Origin: Cepaea nemoralis
Taxonomy: Eukaryota > Mollusca > Gastropoda > Stylommatophora > Helicidae
Length of the DNA: 64,000 bases
Direction: 5' to 3'
Assembly (NCBI GenBank): GCA_014155875.1
Contig: JACEFZ010027052.1
Coordinates: forward strand, 1 to 64,000
Part shown: one piece after another, positions 53,499 to 63,668 of the stretch
How positions within the stretch are numbered: the stretch's first letter is position 1
Layout of the letters: each line of letters starts with the position of its first letter
Program-made: the position numbers and the translations under genes
Notes under the pieces: model-generated
Seen by the model: only the letters and a program-made list of their open reading frames with translations
What the model was told of the DNA's origin: nothing
Database searches by the model: none

Positions 53499-56171
53499 TA
53501 TTTCCAATGCAGCAGTTTTTGCCCATGATGTCTATGAAGGTTTCCACTCAGGCATTGAAACCTTTGCTGCAGCGATTGATCTTGAGAATGCGTACAACAG
53601 AGTACCATTGGATTTCTTAATGCTTCAGCTTCTTGAACTAAAAGTAAGTCCTTTCCTCCTTAGTTGGATCGCTGCAGCCCTCTTCCAACGGAAAGTAGTT
53701 TTTAGATGTGGCAGTTGGACTTCGGAACCAACAATATATCCTGGCCTACCACAGGGATCACCATTATCTCCGTTACTGTTCAACGCCTACACAGTGAGAA
53801 TCACCAGTGAGCAGATCACTGGACCTGGTAGGACATTGTCATATGCCGACGATGTTGTAGTGTATCATCAGGGTAAGGATAGGAATCAGGTTGCCTTGGA
53901 ACTACAAACCGAACTCAGTCACATAAGTACTTGGTGTGTTGAAGCTGGGGCAATGGTCAACCCAACAAAGGCAACAGTGACTTGGTTCTCATTGAATAAC
54001 TATATTGTCAACACTCCAACACCAACGGTAAATCTGTGTTTAGAGACTGTGGAAAGAACGCAGGCAATAAATTACTTGGGGATACGAATTGATCGAAGCC
54101 TTGCTTATAATGAGCACATAGACCAGGTGATAACAAAGGCCAAGCGGGATTTGGCTGCGATGCGGGTGATAGCGGCAGCAAACTGTGAGCAGCGCCATCT
54201 ATGTCTTCTATACGAAGGGCTGGTCATGTCTGTTTTTGAGTTAGTTAGTTAGTTAGTTAGTCGACAGATCATCCTCGTTGCACATTGAACCATTCAGTCC
54301 ATAAGTGCTCGGATCCCCTCCTCAGCAAATCCCGCAGCGTGTAGCGCTAGCGACGCCAGTTCTGTGTTGGTTTATCAATCTTCTTTGCTTCCTGCGTAGT
54401 GTTTCTTGTTTGGCCACCCCTCTTTTAATTTGCTGCTCTCGCAGTCTGGCCATTGTTGTAGATTCACAGTCATCACTTGGTTCTCACAAAAGTCTCACTT
54501 CTCGTAGAGCATTCAGAATGTCAGCCTGGTCCATGGCGCGTCCGCCCTCCACAGTAGCCTCACCTGCGAGCTTGTCAGCCCGCTCATTTCCTTGTACTCC
54601 CGCATGCCCTGGCACCAAGATGAAACTAATCTTTGCCAGCCGAGACCGCTTCAGAGGCAGCAACCATTCTCTTCGGATCGACCCCTCCTCTATCCTCTTG
54701 ATCATGTTCATTGAGTCGCTAAGGAAACAAGCCCTAGTGAATGTCTGTGTCTCGAGCCATGTTATTGCTTTACTTACTGCCATGACTTCCATGGACATGA
54801 CCAGCCCCTCGTACAGAAGACATAGATGGCGCTGCTCACAGTTTGCTGCCGCCATCACCCGCATCGCTGCCAAACCCCGCTTGGCCTTTGTTATCACCTG
54901 GTCTATGTGCACATTATAAGCAAGGCTTCGATCAAACCGTATCCCCAGGTAATTCATTGCCTGCGTTCTTTCCACCGTCTCTGAACACAGCATTACAGTT
55001 GGTGTTGGATTGTTGACAATATGATTATTCAACATTATTCAACTGTTTTTGAGTATGCGATGGCAATCCTGACTGTCAGCCATAAGCAGATAGAAAGGAT
55101 GGAAAGGATACAGAATGAAGCTATGCGCATTATTCTTGGATGTATAAGAGATACAGCATGCAGGGCGATGTGCTACCTTCTTGATTTTTCAACCATTGAA
55201 GACAGAATATAAATTTGCAGAGCAAGTGCCTACCCCAGAGTTAACGCAAACACACAACGTCCACTGCATAGTGAAATTAGGAAGGTAAAGGGCAGAAGGT
55301 TGAAAAAAGGACGGTCGTGGATGGGTCAAGCTGAAGACATTCTTCAACAGGTGTGTTCACTTGAGGACTTAGAACCTGGCGAGGAGTGGGTACAAGTGCC
55401 ACCAGATTTCTGTACGTCTTTCTATGTTTGCATCAGACAGAAAATGCAGACAAGATAATCCGGCTGCTGTGGAGGTGGAAGTACAAGCGTTGATTTTCGA
55501 GAATTCATTAGACGGCGATGCTGTCATTTACACACATGGGTCAGTCGTCCGACATGTGAGAAGCTCATGGGCCTTTACGGCTCAGGCTGGAGGAAGAATT
55601 GTGAAGGAGGACTCTGGTACTTTTGTTGAGACCGAAAGTAGCCTGAATATGGAAGTCATGGCAGTAAGTAAAGCAATAACATGGCTCGAGACCAGACATT
55701 CACTAGGGTATGTTTCCTTAGCAACTCAATGAGCATGTTCAAGAGGATAGAGGTGGGGTGGACCCGAAGAGAGTGGTTGCTGTCTCTGGAGCGGTCTCGG
55801 CTGGCAAAGATTAGTTCAAGAGTATAAGGAAATGAGCGGGCTTACAAGCTCACAGGTAAGGCTACTGTGGAGGGCGGACGCGCCATGGACCAGGCTGACA
55901 TTCCTAATGCACGAGAACTAAGACTGTTGCGAGAACCAAGTGATGACTGCGAATCTACAACCATGGTCAGACTGCAAGAACAGCAAATTAAGAGGTGTGG
56001 CCAAACAAGAACACTACGCAGGAAGCCAAAGAAGTTTGATAAACCAACACAGAACTGGTTTTGTGAGTCGCTACACACTGCGGGATTTGCTGAGGAGGGG
56101 ATCTGAACATTGTGGACTGAATGGTACGATGTGCAGTGAGGATGATCTGTTAACTAACTAAATAACTAACA
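53499..56171 (+). mobile_element. I-type LINE inserted in mariner, itself interrupted
   Basis: Flanked by ATTATT (53493-53498 and 56172-56177). Plus-strand RT region 53505-54240: FAAAIDLENAYNRVPLDFLM, GLPQGSPLSPLLFNAYTVRI, the catalytic SYADDVVVYHQ, NYLGIRIDRSLAYNEHIDQV. It resumes at 55054 with YAMAILTVSHKQIERMERIQ, NEAMRIILGC, then a linker, VIYTHGSV (RNase H; the usual Asp is His), ETESSLNMEVMAVSKAITWL, and decayed later motifs, ending in a (CTAA)n-type tail near 56150-56170. No endonuclease is present, so it is 5' truncated. Stops and frameshifts after 55200 make it inactive. Confidence 0.85.
54241..55042 (-). mobile_element. Second I-type LINE nested in the first, with internal deletion
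   Basis: Flanked by the 11-bp direct repeat CTGTTTTTGAG (54230-54240 and 55043-55053). On the minus strand: LNNHIVNNPTPTVMLCSETV, NYLGIRFDRSLAYNVHIDQV, LCLLYEGLVMS, then a direct jump to MEVMAVSKAITWLETQTF, SDSMNMIKRIEEGSIRREWL, ILVPGHAGVQGNERADKLAG and a tail, ending in (CTAA)5 at 54260-54241. The host copy has about 1.2-1.4 kb of extra sequence (excluding the insert) or fewer between the LVMS and MEVMAV points, so this copy carries an internal deletion from RT to RNase H. Removing the insert and one duplication restores GLVMSVFEYAMAIL in the host. Confidence 0.88.
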
Positions 56172-56735
56172 ATTATTCATGAATCTTTTAGCTCACTACA
56201 CATCAACCTTTCCCGTCAGCTATGAAATTATAGTGTGATTCGTTTTGTTCAAGCAGAAGATCAAAATGCAGCAGAGATTCATCATCGATTCTGTCATGTG
56301 TATGATGATAACATTATGAGTGACAGTTCTGTGAGAGATTGGTGCAGGAAATTCAGAGATTGGCATAAAGATGTGCATGATGAGGGTGGACAAGGACGAT
56401 ATTCATGTGTGACAGATGAGCTCATTCAAACAGTCGACCAAGTCATAGTGGAAATGCGGCATTTCAGAATTTTAGATCTTTCTACAGAATTTCCACACAT
56501 TTCTAGGACTAGTCTATTTCGAATTGTCACAGAGAGGTTAGGTTATTACAAATTGTGTTCATGGTGGGTACCAAAGCAACTGACTGACGTTCACAAAGCT
56601 CAAGAAATGGACTCAGCTTTGACGTTCCTTCAGTGCTACTGGGAAGAGGGGGATACATTTCTTGACAGAATAGTGACTGGAGATGAGACATGGGTTCACT
56701 TTGTGAATGCAGAGACGAAGGAACAATTAAAATAG
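56172..56735 (+). mobile_element. mariner transposase, N-terminal part, 3' truncated
   Basis: Continues 53415-53498. Open frame 56235-56735: MIRFVQAEDQNAAEIHHRFC, VYDDNIMSDSSVRDWCRKFR, GRYSCVTDELIQTVDQVI (paired helix-turn-helix region), HISRTSLFRIVTERLGYYKL, WVPKQLTDVHKAQEM, and FLDRIVTGDETWVHFVN carrying the first Asp of the DDE/D triad. It ends at LK and a stop where LINE sequence begins, so the other catalytic acids are missing. WVPKxLT and GDETWVH are mariner signatures. Not functional. Confidence 0.88.
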
Positions 56736-56739
56736 TCGA

Positions 56740-57150
56740 TGTATATGCATTCTTTTTTGGTGAATTACAGATGGGTAAGAGATCTCAGGGTCGGCCTCTA
56801 CCTACGATACAAAGATATGTGTAAGCAGAACATGATTGATACAGGCATTGATAATGCACATTAGGAGCAAGTCGCCGCTGAACGTGTTGCATGGAGGGCA
56901 AATATCAGAAATGGAATAAAGACAAAGGAGAAAATTATTGCAGATAAGTCACACACCGAGCATGTGAGACGTAAGATGGTGCATGCTAGTGGAAATGACC
57001 ATGTGTTCACATGCATCCACTGTGGACGAACATTTACAGCGTGAATTGGCCTTATCAGTCTCATTCGCCACCACCATGGGTTGTAGTTATTATGCCTTTT
57101 GGAAGCACAATGTAACGAACTATCGTCTGTCAAGATGGCAAGGTGCCATT
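56740..57150 (+). mobile_element. LINE (family L-Zn) 3' end
   Basis: Plus strand: YLRYKDMCKQNMIDTGIDNA, EQVAAERVAWRANIRNGIKT, KSHTEHVRRKMVHASGNDHV, FTCIHCGRTFTA, then a 3' UTR with TTTTGGAAGCACAATGTAAC. Matches the end of 15590-17363 nearly word for word, including the UTR (TTTTGAAGCACAATGTACC). Stops are present. Confidence 0.85.
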
Positions 57151-57185
57151 GAAATACTCATTCTCCAAACAAGTTCACAAAATTC

Positions 57186-57486
57186 AAGCAAACATTGGTC
57201 GACTTTTTGAATGAGCTCATCTGTCACACATGGATGTTGTCCTTGTCCCCTCTCATCAAGCACATCTTTATGCCCATCTCTGAATTTCCTGCCCCAATCC
57301 CTCAAAGCTGGCGGGAAAGGCAATAAGAGTGCCCATATTTATTCGTTCACGATTCACGAACAACTGAACAAATGCAACTGTAGGTTGATGCGTAGTGAGC
57401 TAAAAGATGAATGAATGATGCAAGCATTGAACGGTGTCTCTATGGCTATTATTGTTACCAGCCAATCGGCAGTTGAATAACCGTCA
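57186..57486 (-). mobile_element. mariner fragment, opposite orientation
   Basis: Minus strand: LRDWGRKFRDGHKDVLDERG, QGQHPCVTDELIQKVDQ, with an upstream region containing ATCTTTTAGCTCACTACGCA, shared with 56180-56200, and the outer end CAACTGCCGATTGGCTGG. Only the 5' third is left. Together with 53415-56735 this makes two mariner 5' ends pointing outward around LINE debris. Confidence 0.8.
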
Positions 57487-57529
57487 TATATAGAACACTT
57501 GCAACAATGTTCTGTTCTGTTCAATTTTA

Positions 57530-60500
57530 CATAATCTAGATATACTTCAGGAGGTTCTATCCTGACACTTGTATCTTCATATGCATAATCTAGATATACT
57601 TCAGGAGGTTCTATCCTGACACTTGTATCTTCATGTGCATAATCTAAGATATACTTCAGGAGGTCTATCCTGACACTTGTATCTTCATATGCACTAATCT
57701 AGATATTACTTCAGGAGGTTTCTATCCTGACACTTGATCTTCATGTGCATAATCTAGATATACTTCAGGAGGTTCTATCCTGACACTTGTCTCTCATATG
57801 CATAATCTAGATATACTTCAGGAGGTTCTATCCTGACACTTTGTATCTTCCATATGCATAATCTAGATATACTTCAGGAGGTTCTATCCTGACACTTTGT
57901 ATCTTCATATGCATAATCTAGATATACTTCAGGAGGTTCTATCCTGACACTTGTATCTTCATATGCATAATCTAGATATACTTCAGGAGGTTCTATCCTG
58001 ACACTTGTATCTTCATATGCATAATCTAGATATACTTCAGGAGGTTCTACTCCTGACACTTGTATCTTCATATGCATAATCTAGATATACTTCAGGAGGT
58101 TCTATCCTGACACTTGTATCTTCATATGCATAATCTAGATATACTTCAGGAGGTTCTATCCTGACACTTGTATCTTCATGTGCATAATCTAGATATACTT
58201 CAGGAGGTTCTATCCTGACACTTGTATCTTCATGTGCATAATCTAGATATACTTTCAGGAGGTTCTATCCTGACACTTGTATCTTCATGTGCATAATCTA
58301 GATATACTTCAGGAGGTTCTATCCTGACACTTGTATCTTCATGTGCATAATCTAGATATACTTCAGGAGGTTCTATCCTGACACTTGTATCTTCATGTGC
58401 ATAATCTAGATATACTTCAGGAGGTTCTATCCTGGACACTTGTATCTTCATATGCATAATCTAGATATACTTCAGGAGGTTCTATCCTGACACTTGTATC
58501 TTCATGTGCATAATCTAGATATACTTCAGGAGGTTCTATCCTGACACTTGTATCTTCATATGCATAATCTAGATATACTTCAGGAGGTTCTATCCTGACA
58601 CTTGTATCTTCATGTGCATAATCTAGATATACTTCAGGAGGTTCTATCCTGACACTTGTATCTTCATGTGCATAATCTAGATATACTTCAGGAGGTTCTA
58701 TCCTGACACTTGTATCTTCATGCATAATCTAGATATACTTCAGGAGGTTCTATCCTGACACTTGTATCTTCATGTGCATAATCTAGATATACTTCAGGAG
58801 GTTCTATCCTGACACTTGTATCTTCATGTGCATAATCTAGATATACTTCAGGAGGTTCTATCCTGACACTTGTATCTTCATGTGCATAATCTAGATATAC
58901 TTCAGGAGGTTCTATCCTGACACTTGTATCTTCATGTGCATAATCTAGATATACTTCAGGAGGTTCTATCCTGACACTTGTATCTTCATGTGCATAATCT
59001 AGATATACTTCAGGAGGTTCTATCCTGACACTTGTATCTTCATGTGCATAATCTAGATATACTTCAGGAGGTTCTATCCTGACACTTGTATCTTCATGTG
59101 CATAATCTAGATATACTTCAGGAGGTTCTATCCTGACACTCTGTATCTTCATATGGCATAATCTAGATATACTTCAGGAGGTTCTATCCTGACACTTGTA
59201 TCTTCATTTGCATAATCTAGATATACTTCAGGAGGTTTCTATCCTGACACTTGTATCTTCATCTGCATAATCTAGCATATACTTCAGGAGGTTCTATCCT
59301 GACACTTGTATCTTCATATGACATAATCTAGATATACTTCAGGAGTTCTATCCTGACACTTGTATCTTCATATGCATAATCTAGATATACTTCAGGAGGT
59401 TCTATCCTGACACTTGTATCTTCATGTGCATAATCTAGATATACTTCAGGAGGTTCTATCCTGACACTTGTACCTTCTTGCATAATCTAGATATACTTCA
59501 GGAGGTTCTATCCTGACACTTGTATCTTCATATGCATAATCTAGATATACTTCAGGAGGTTCTATCCTGACACTTGTATCTTCATATGCATAATTAGATA
59601 TACTTCAGGAGGTTCTATCCTGACACTTGTATCTTCATATGCATAATCTAGATATTACTTCAGGAGGTTCTATCCTGACACTTGTATCTTCATATGCATA
59701 ATCTAGATATACTTCAGGAGGTTCTATCCTGACACTTGTATCTTCATATGCATAATCTAGATATACTTCAGGAGGTTCTATCCTGACACTTGTATCTTCA
59801 TATGCATAATCTAGATATACTTCAGGAGGTTCTATCCTGACACTTGTATCTTCATATGCATAATCTAGATATACTTCAGGAGGTTCTATCCTGACACTTG
59901 TATCTTCATATGCATAATCTAGATATACTTCAGGAGGTCTATCCTGACACTTGTATCTTCATATGCATAATCTAGATATACTTCAGGAGGTTCTATCCTG
60001 ACACTTGTATCTTCATATGCATAATCTAGATATACTTCAGGAGGTTCTATCCTGACACTTGTATCTTCATATGCATAATCTAGATATACTTCAGGAGGTT
60101 CTATCCTGACACTTGTATCTTCATATGCATAATCTAGATATACCTTCAGGAGGTTCTATCCTGACACTTGTATCTTCATATGCATAATCTAGATATACTT
60201 CAGGAGGTTCTATCCTGACACTTGTATCTTCATATGCATAATCTAGATATACTTCAGGAGGTTCTATCCTGACACTTGTATCTTCATATGCATAATCTAG
60301 ATATACTTCAGGAGGTTCTATCCTGACACTTGTATCTTCATATGCATAATCTAGATATACTTCAGGAGGTTCTATCCTGACCACTTGTATCTTCATATGC
60401 ATAATCTAGATATACTTCAGGAGGTTCTATCCTGACACTTGTATCTTCTATATGCATAATCTAGATATACTTCAGGAGGTTCTATCCTGACACTTGTATC

Positions 60501-62120
60501 TTCCATGTGCATAATCCTAGAGATATACTTCAGGAGGTTCTATCCTGACACTTGTATCTTCATGTGGCATAATCTAGATATACTTCAGGAGGTTTCTATC
60601 CTGACACTTGTATCTTCATATGCATAATCTAGATATACTTCAGGAGGTTCTATCCTGACACTTGTATCTTCATGATGCATAATCTAGATATACTTCAGGA
60701 GGTTCTATCCTGACACTTGTATCTTCATGATGCATAATCTAGATATACTTCAGGAGGTTCTATCCTGACACTTGTATCTTCATGTGGCATAATCTAGATA
60801 TACTTCAGGAGGTTCTATCCTGACACTTGTATCTTCATAGTGCATAATCTAGATATACTTCAGGAGGTTCTATCCTGACACTTGTATCTTCATGTGCATA
60901 ATCTAGATATACTTCAGGAGGTTCTATCCTGACACTTGTATCTTCATGATGCATAATCTAGATATACTTCAGGAGGTTCTATCCTGACACTTTGTATCTT
61001 CATGTGCATAATCTAGATATACTTCAGGGAGGTTCTATCCTGACACTTGTATCTTCATGTGCATAATCTAGATATACTTCAGGAGGTTCTATCCTGACAC
61101 TTGTATCTTCATGTGCATAATCTAGATATACTTCAGGAGGTTCTATCCTGACACTTGTATCTTCATGTGCATAATCTAGATATACTTCAGGAGGTTCTAT
61201 CCTGACACTTGTATCTTCATGTGCATATCTAGATATACTTCAGGAGGTTCTATCCTGACACTTGTATCTTCATGTGCATAATCTAGATATACTTCAGGAG
61301 GTTCTATCCTGACACTTGTATCTTCATGTGCATAATCTAGATATACTTCAGGAGGTTCTATCCTGACACTTGGTATCTTCATGTGCATAATCTAGATATA
61401 CTTCAGGAGGTTCTATCCTGACACTTGTATCTTCATGTGCATAATCTAGATATACTTCAGGAGGTTCTATCCTGGACACTTGTATCTTCATGTGCATAAT
61501 CTAGATATACTTCAGGAGGTTTCTATCCTGACACTTGTATCTTCATGTGCATATCTAGATATACTTCAGGAGGTTCTATCCTGACACTTGTATCTTCATG
61601 TGCATAATCTAGATATACTTCAGGAGGTTCTATCCTGACACTTGTATCTTCATGTGCATAATCTAGATATACTTCAGAGGTTCTAATCCTGACACTTGTA
61701 TCTTCATGGCATAATCTAGATATACTTCAGGAGGTTCTACTCCTGACAGCTTGTATCTTCATGTATGCATAAATCTAGATATACTTCAGGAGAGTTCTAT
61801 CCTGACACTTGTTATCTTCATAGTGCATAAATCTAGATATACTTCAGGAGGTTCTATCCTGACACTTGTCATAATTCATAGCATAATCTAGCATATACTT
61901 CAAAGGAGGTTCTATCCTGACACTTGTATCTTCATTGCATAATCTAGATATCTTCAGAGGTTCTATCCTGACACTTGTATCTTCATATGCATATCTAATA
62001 TACTTCAGGAGGTTCTATCACTGACACTTGTATCTTCATATGGCATAATTCGAGATATACTTCAGGAGGTTCTAATCCTGACACTTGTATCTTCATCATG
62101 CATAATCTAGATATACTTCA
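57530..62120 (-). repeat. 54-bp exon-derived array (about 85 units of 18 codons)
   Basis: Minus-strand unit codes for VRIEPPEVYLDYAHEDTS (or AYEDTS): the 3' half of the ZNF upstream exon (VKIEPSEVYLDYAYEDT in ZNF-A). The period is 54 bp, so frame is kept; open runs of up to 144 codons exist (59152-58718). Units carry CATGTG or CATATG subtypes in blocks. Single-base indels crowd 57640-57860, 59150-59350 and 60380-62100 and break the frame; they may be real decay or sequencing noise. The left edge ends inside a unit (GATTATGTAAAATTG), with no GTAAGT donor. Confidence 0.92.
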
Positions 62121-62206
62121 GGACTTGCTGGTGTTTTACTGTCCATCTTGTCAAAGACTTGAACCTCAGAGGTCATCTCTCTAGTAGAACTGTGAACACT
62201 GTCAGC
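62096..62206 (-). CDS. ZNF-B upstream exon (5' part, runs into the array)
   Basis: Begins after the acceptor CACCACTACTTTCAG (AG at 62208-62207). Encodes ADSVHSSTREMTSEVQVFDK, then MDSKTPASPEVYLDYA, where ZNF-A has MECKTPASVKIEPSEVYLDY. The VKIEP codons are absent from this first unit. A +1 shift follows (GCATGATGAAG against GCATATGAAG), giving a TGA. The exon is therefore either broken or misassembled at its junction with the array; whether ZNF-B still uses it is unclear. Confidence 0.65.
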   Translation of the reverse strand, partial: ADSVHSSTREMTSEVQVFDKMDSKTPASPEVYLDYA

Positions 62207-62244
62207 CTGAAAGTAGTGGTGATTCACACACATCAGCATACACA

Positions 62245-62350
62245 AATAATCTATGTCAAAAAATGAGATGTCTAGAATTCCCATGGTCAATTCAAGACAT
62301 GATGATTGATACATGACCTAGACTACTGTCTGCCTGAGGCTATGTGTTGT
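62245..62350. repeat. Intronic block shared with the ZNF-A locus
   Basis: Partner of 25785-25890: AATCTATGTCAAAAAATGAG, ATGTCTAGAATTCCCATGG, GATACATGACCTAGACTACT. Non-coding. Confidence 0.85.
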
Positions 62351-62479
62351 TGGTCTGTGGTGATTCAACAAAAGCAAAGAAGGATTATATTGCTACATAA
62401 TAACCACCTTCTGAAATGTTGAACCTGCAATAGCATTCAGTTGAACTTATGTCACATTTCATGTAACATTTAAGCTAAA

Positions 62480-63006
62480 AGGAGGCTTGATGGTTCCGTC
62501 GCCCTGCTACTGAGTGAGTGCGTGGCGCGACACTGTGAGCTGTGAGTTTCGTGTGAAGTGCTTTTGAATCTGCCCGAGGTCTTTTGGAACGTGACTGCAT
62601 GTTCGGAGCGATGGCAGGTGGCTATGTCCCAGAGTTGACTGGTTTTTGCCTTATGCAGAAATGCGTGGCTGCTGGGCTTCTGGTTGACTGTCACTGCCAT
62701 CGACGATGAACTGTATTTTCGTGGACTGTGGGTGAACATCTAGGAAACATCCAGATGGGAAAATGACTGCCGATTCCATCAGAGATAAACTGGATGTTTT
62801 GTGGGGGACTATTGTGTTGACATTCTGGCGGCAGCATTATGCACAGTGTATCTGTGCGGGCTGTTGTTTGTCAAGACTCCTGTCTTTTCCACTTTTCACA
62901 TTGGGCAGTGGGGAGCATTTTGTGTGATATTCACTGGCACAGGAACGGAGCATAATGGGGACGACCCGTTGCTGTGAAGTTGGAACCGTGACTAACTAAC
63001 TAACTA
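62480..63006 (+). mobile_element. Retroposon family R, copy 2, 12-bp target duplication
   Basis: Flanked by ATTTAAGCTAAA at 62468-62479 and 63007-63018. Ends in (CTAA)n-type tail GACTAACTAACTAACT, so it was retroposed in the plus orientation, probably by a LINE with the same tail type (as at 54241). Homologous to 52440-52970. No open frame of note, no polymerase III boxes recognised, so it is a non-autonomous element or the 3'/5' part of an unknown LINE. Confidence 0.82.
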
Positions 63007-63019
63007 ATTTAAGCTAAAT

Positions 63020-63110
63020 ACTGGTGTCAAATGAACATGTCTTTATAATAGACACTTCAAATTAATGAACATGTCTTTATAATAGACACTTCAAATTAAT
63101 GAACGCAGCA
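63020..63110. repeat. 36-bp direct duplication
   Basis: AATGAACATGTCTTTATAAT and AGACACTTCAAATT occur twice in succession at 63030-63100. Non-coding. Confidence 0.85.
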
Positions 63111-63197
63111 GAAGACATTCAACTTGCTTACATAACTCATTCTTACACCTTCTGTGTTCTTACAGTATTTGTGAACTGTGTATAGACATTTCTGTAG

Positions 63198-63352
63198 CCA
63201 GACAGGGAACAGTGCCATTACACAGGGAACAGTGCCATAACACAGAGAACAGTGCCACTACACAGGGAACAGTACCATTACACAAGGACCATTGCCATTA
63301 CACAGGGAACAGTGCCATTACACAGGGAATAGTGCCGTTACACAGGGAAGAT
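63198..63352. repeat. 20-bp minisatellite, about 8 copies
   Basis: AGGGAACAGTGCCATTACAC with substitutions (AGAGAAC, AGTACC, AAGGACCATTG). Non-coding. Confidence 0.92.
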
Positions 63353-63414
63353 TAGATGTATACTGTGGACATGTAAATGTAGCAAGACTACACAGGTCTT
63401 CTCTTCTTCTTTCA

Positions 63415-63668
63415 GTCACTTGAAATTTCTCTGTAACTGCAATGTTGTCTCTTGTATGAATTTTACTTTTTTTTAAAATTAATTCAATCAGTGGTCAATA
63501 GTTTATCTTCCACTGTTATTTCTATAGGCCAGAAGGTTTGCCTAGGTATGTTGTATTTTCGGCAATCTTGGAGTATGTGATCTGCTGTCTGCAGCACCAA
63601 TCCACATGTGCACATGGCTGATTTGCCAATCTTGAATTGTGTATACATGTGATTGCGTAATCTATTAT
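63415..63668 (-). mobile_element. I-type LINE 3' end (cysteine-rich tail)
   Basis: Minus strand: RDNNRLRNHMYTQFKIGKSA, MCTCGLVLQTADHILQDC and TFWPIEITVEDKL, matching 33720-34010. The terminal ACAACATTGCAGTTACAGAG is shared with 33715-33745. 5' truncated at about 63668. Confidence 0.82.

Noticed and set aside
57874..61388. Separate small genes encoding the 18-residue repeat
   Set aside because: These are intervals of the 54-bp array between frame-breaking indels, without their own starts or promoters.
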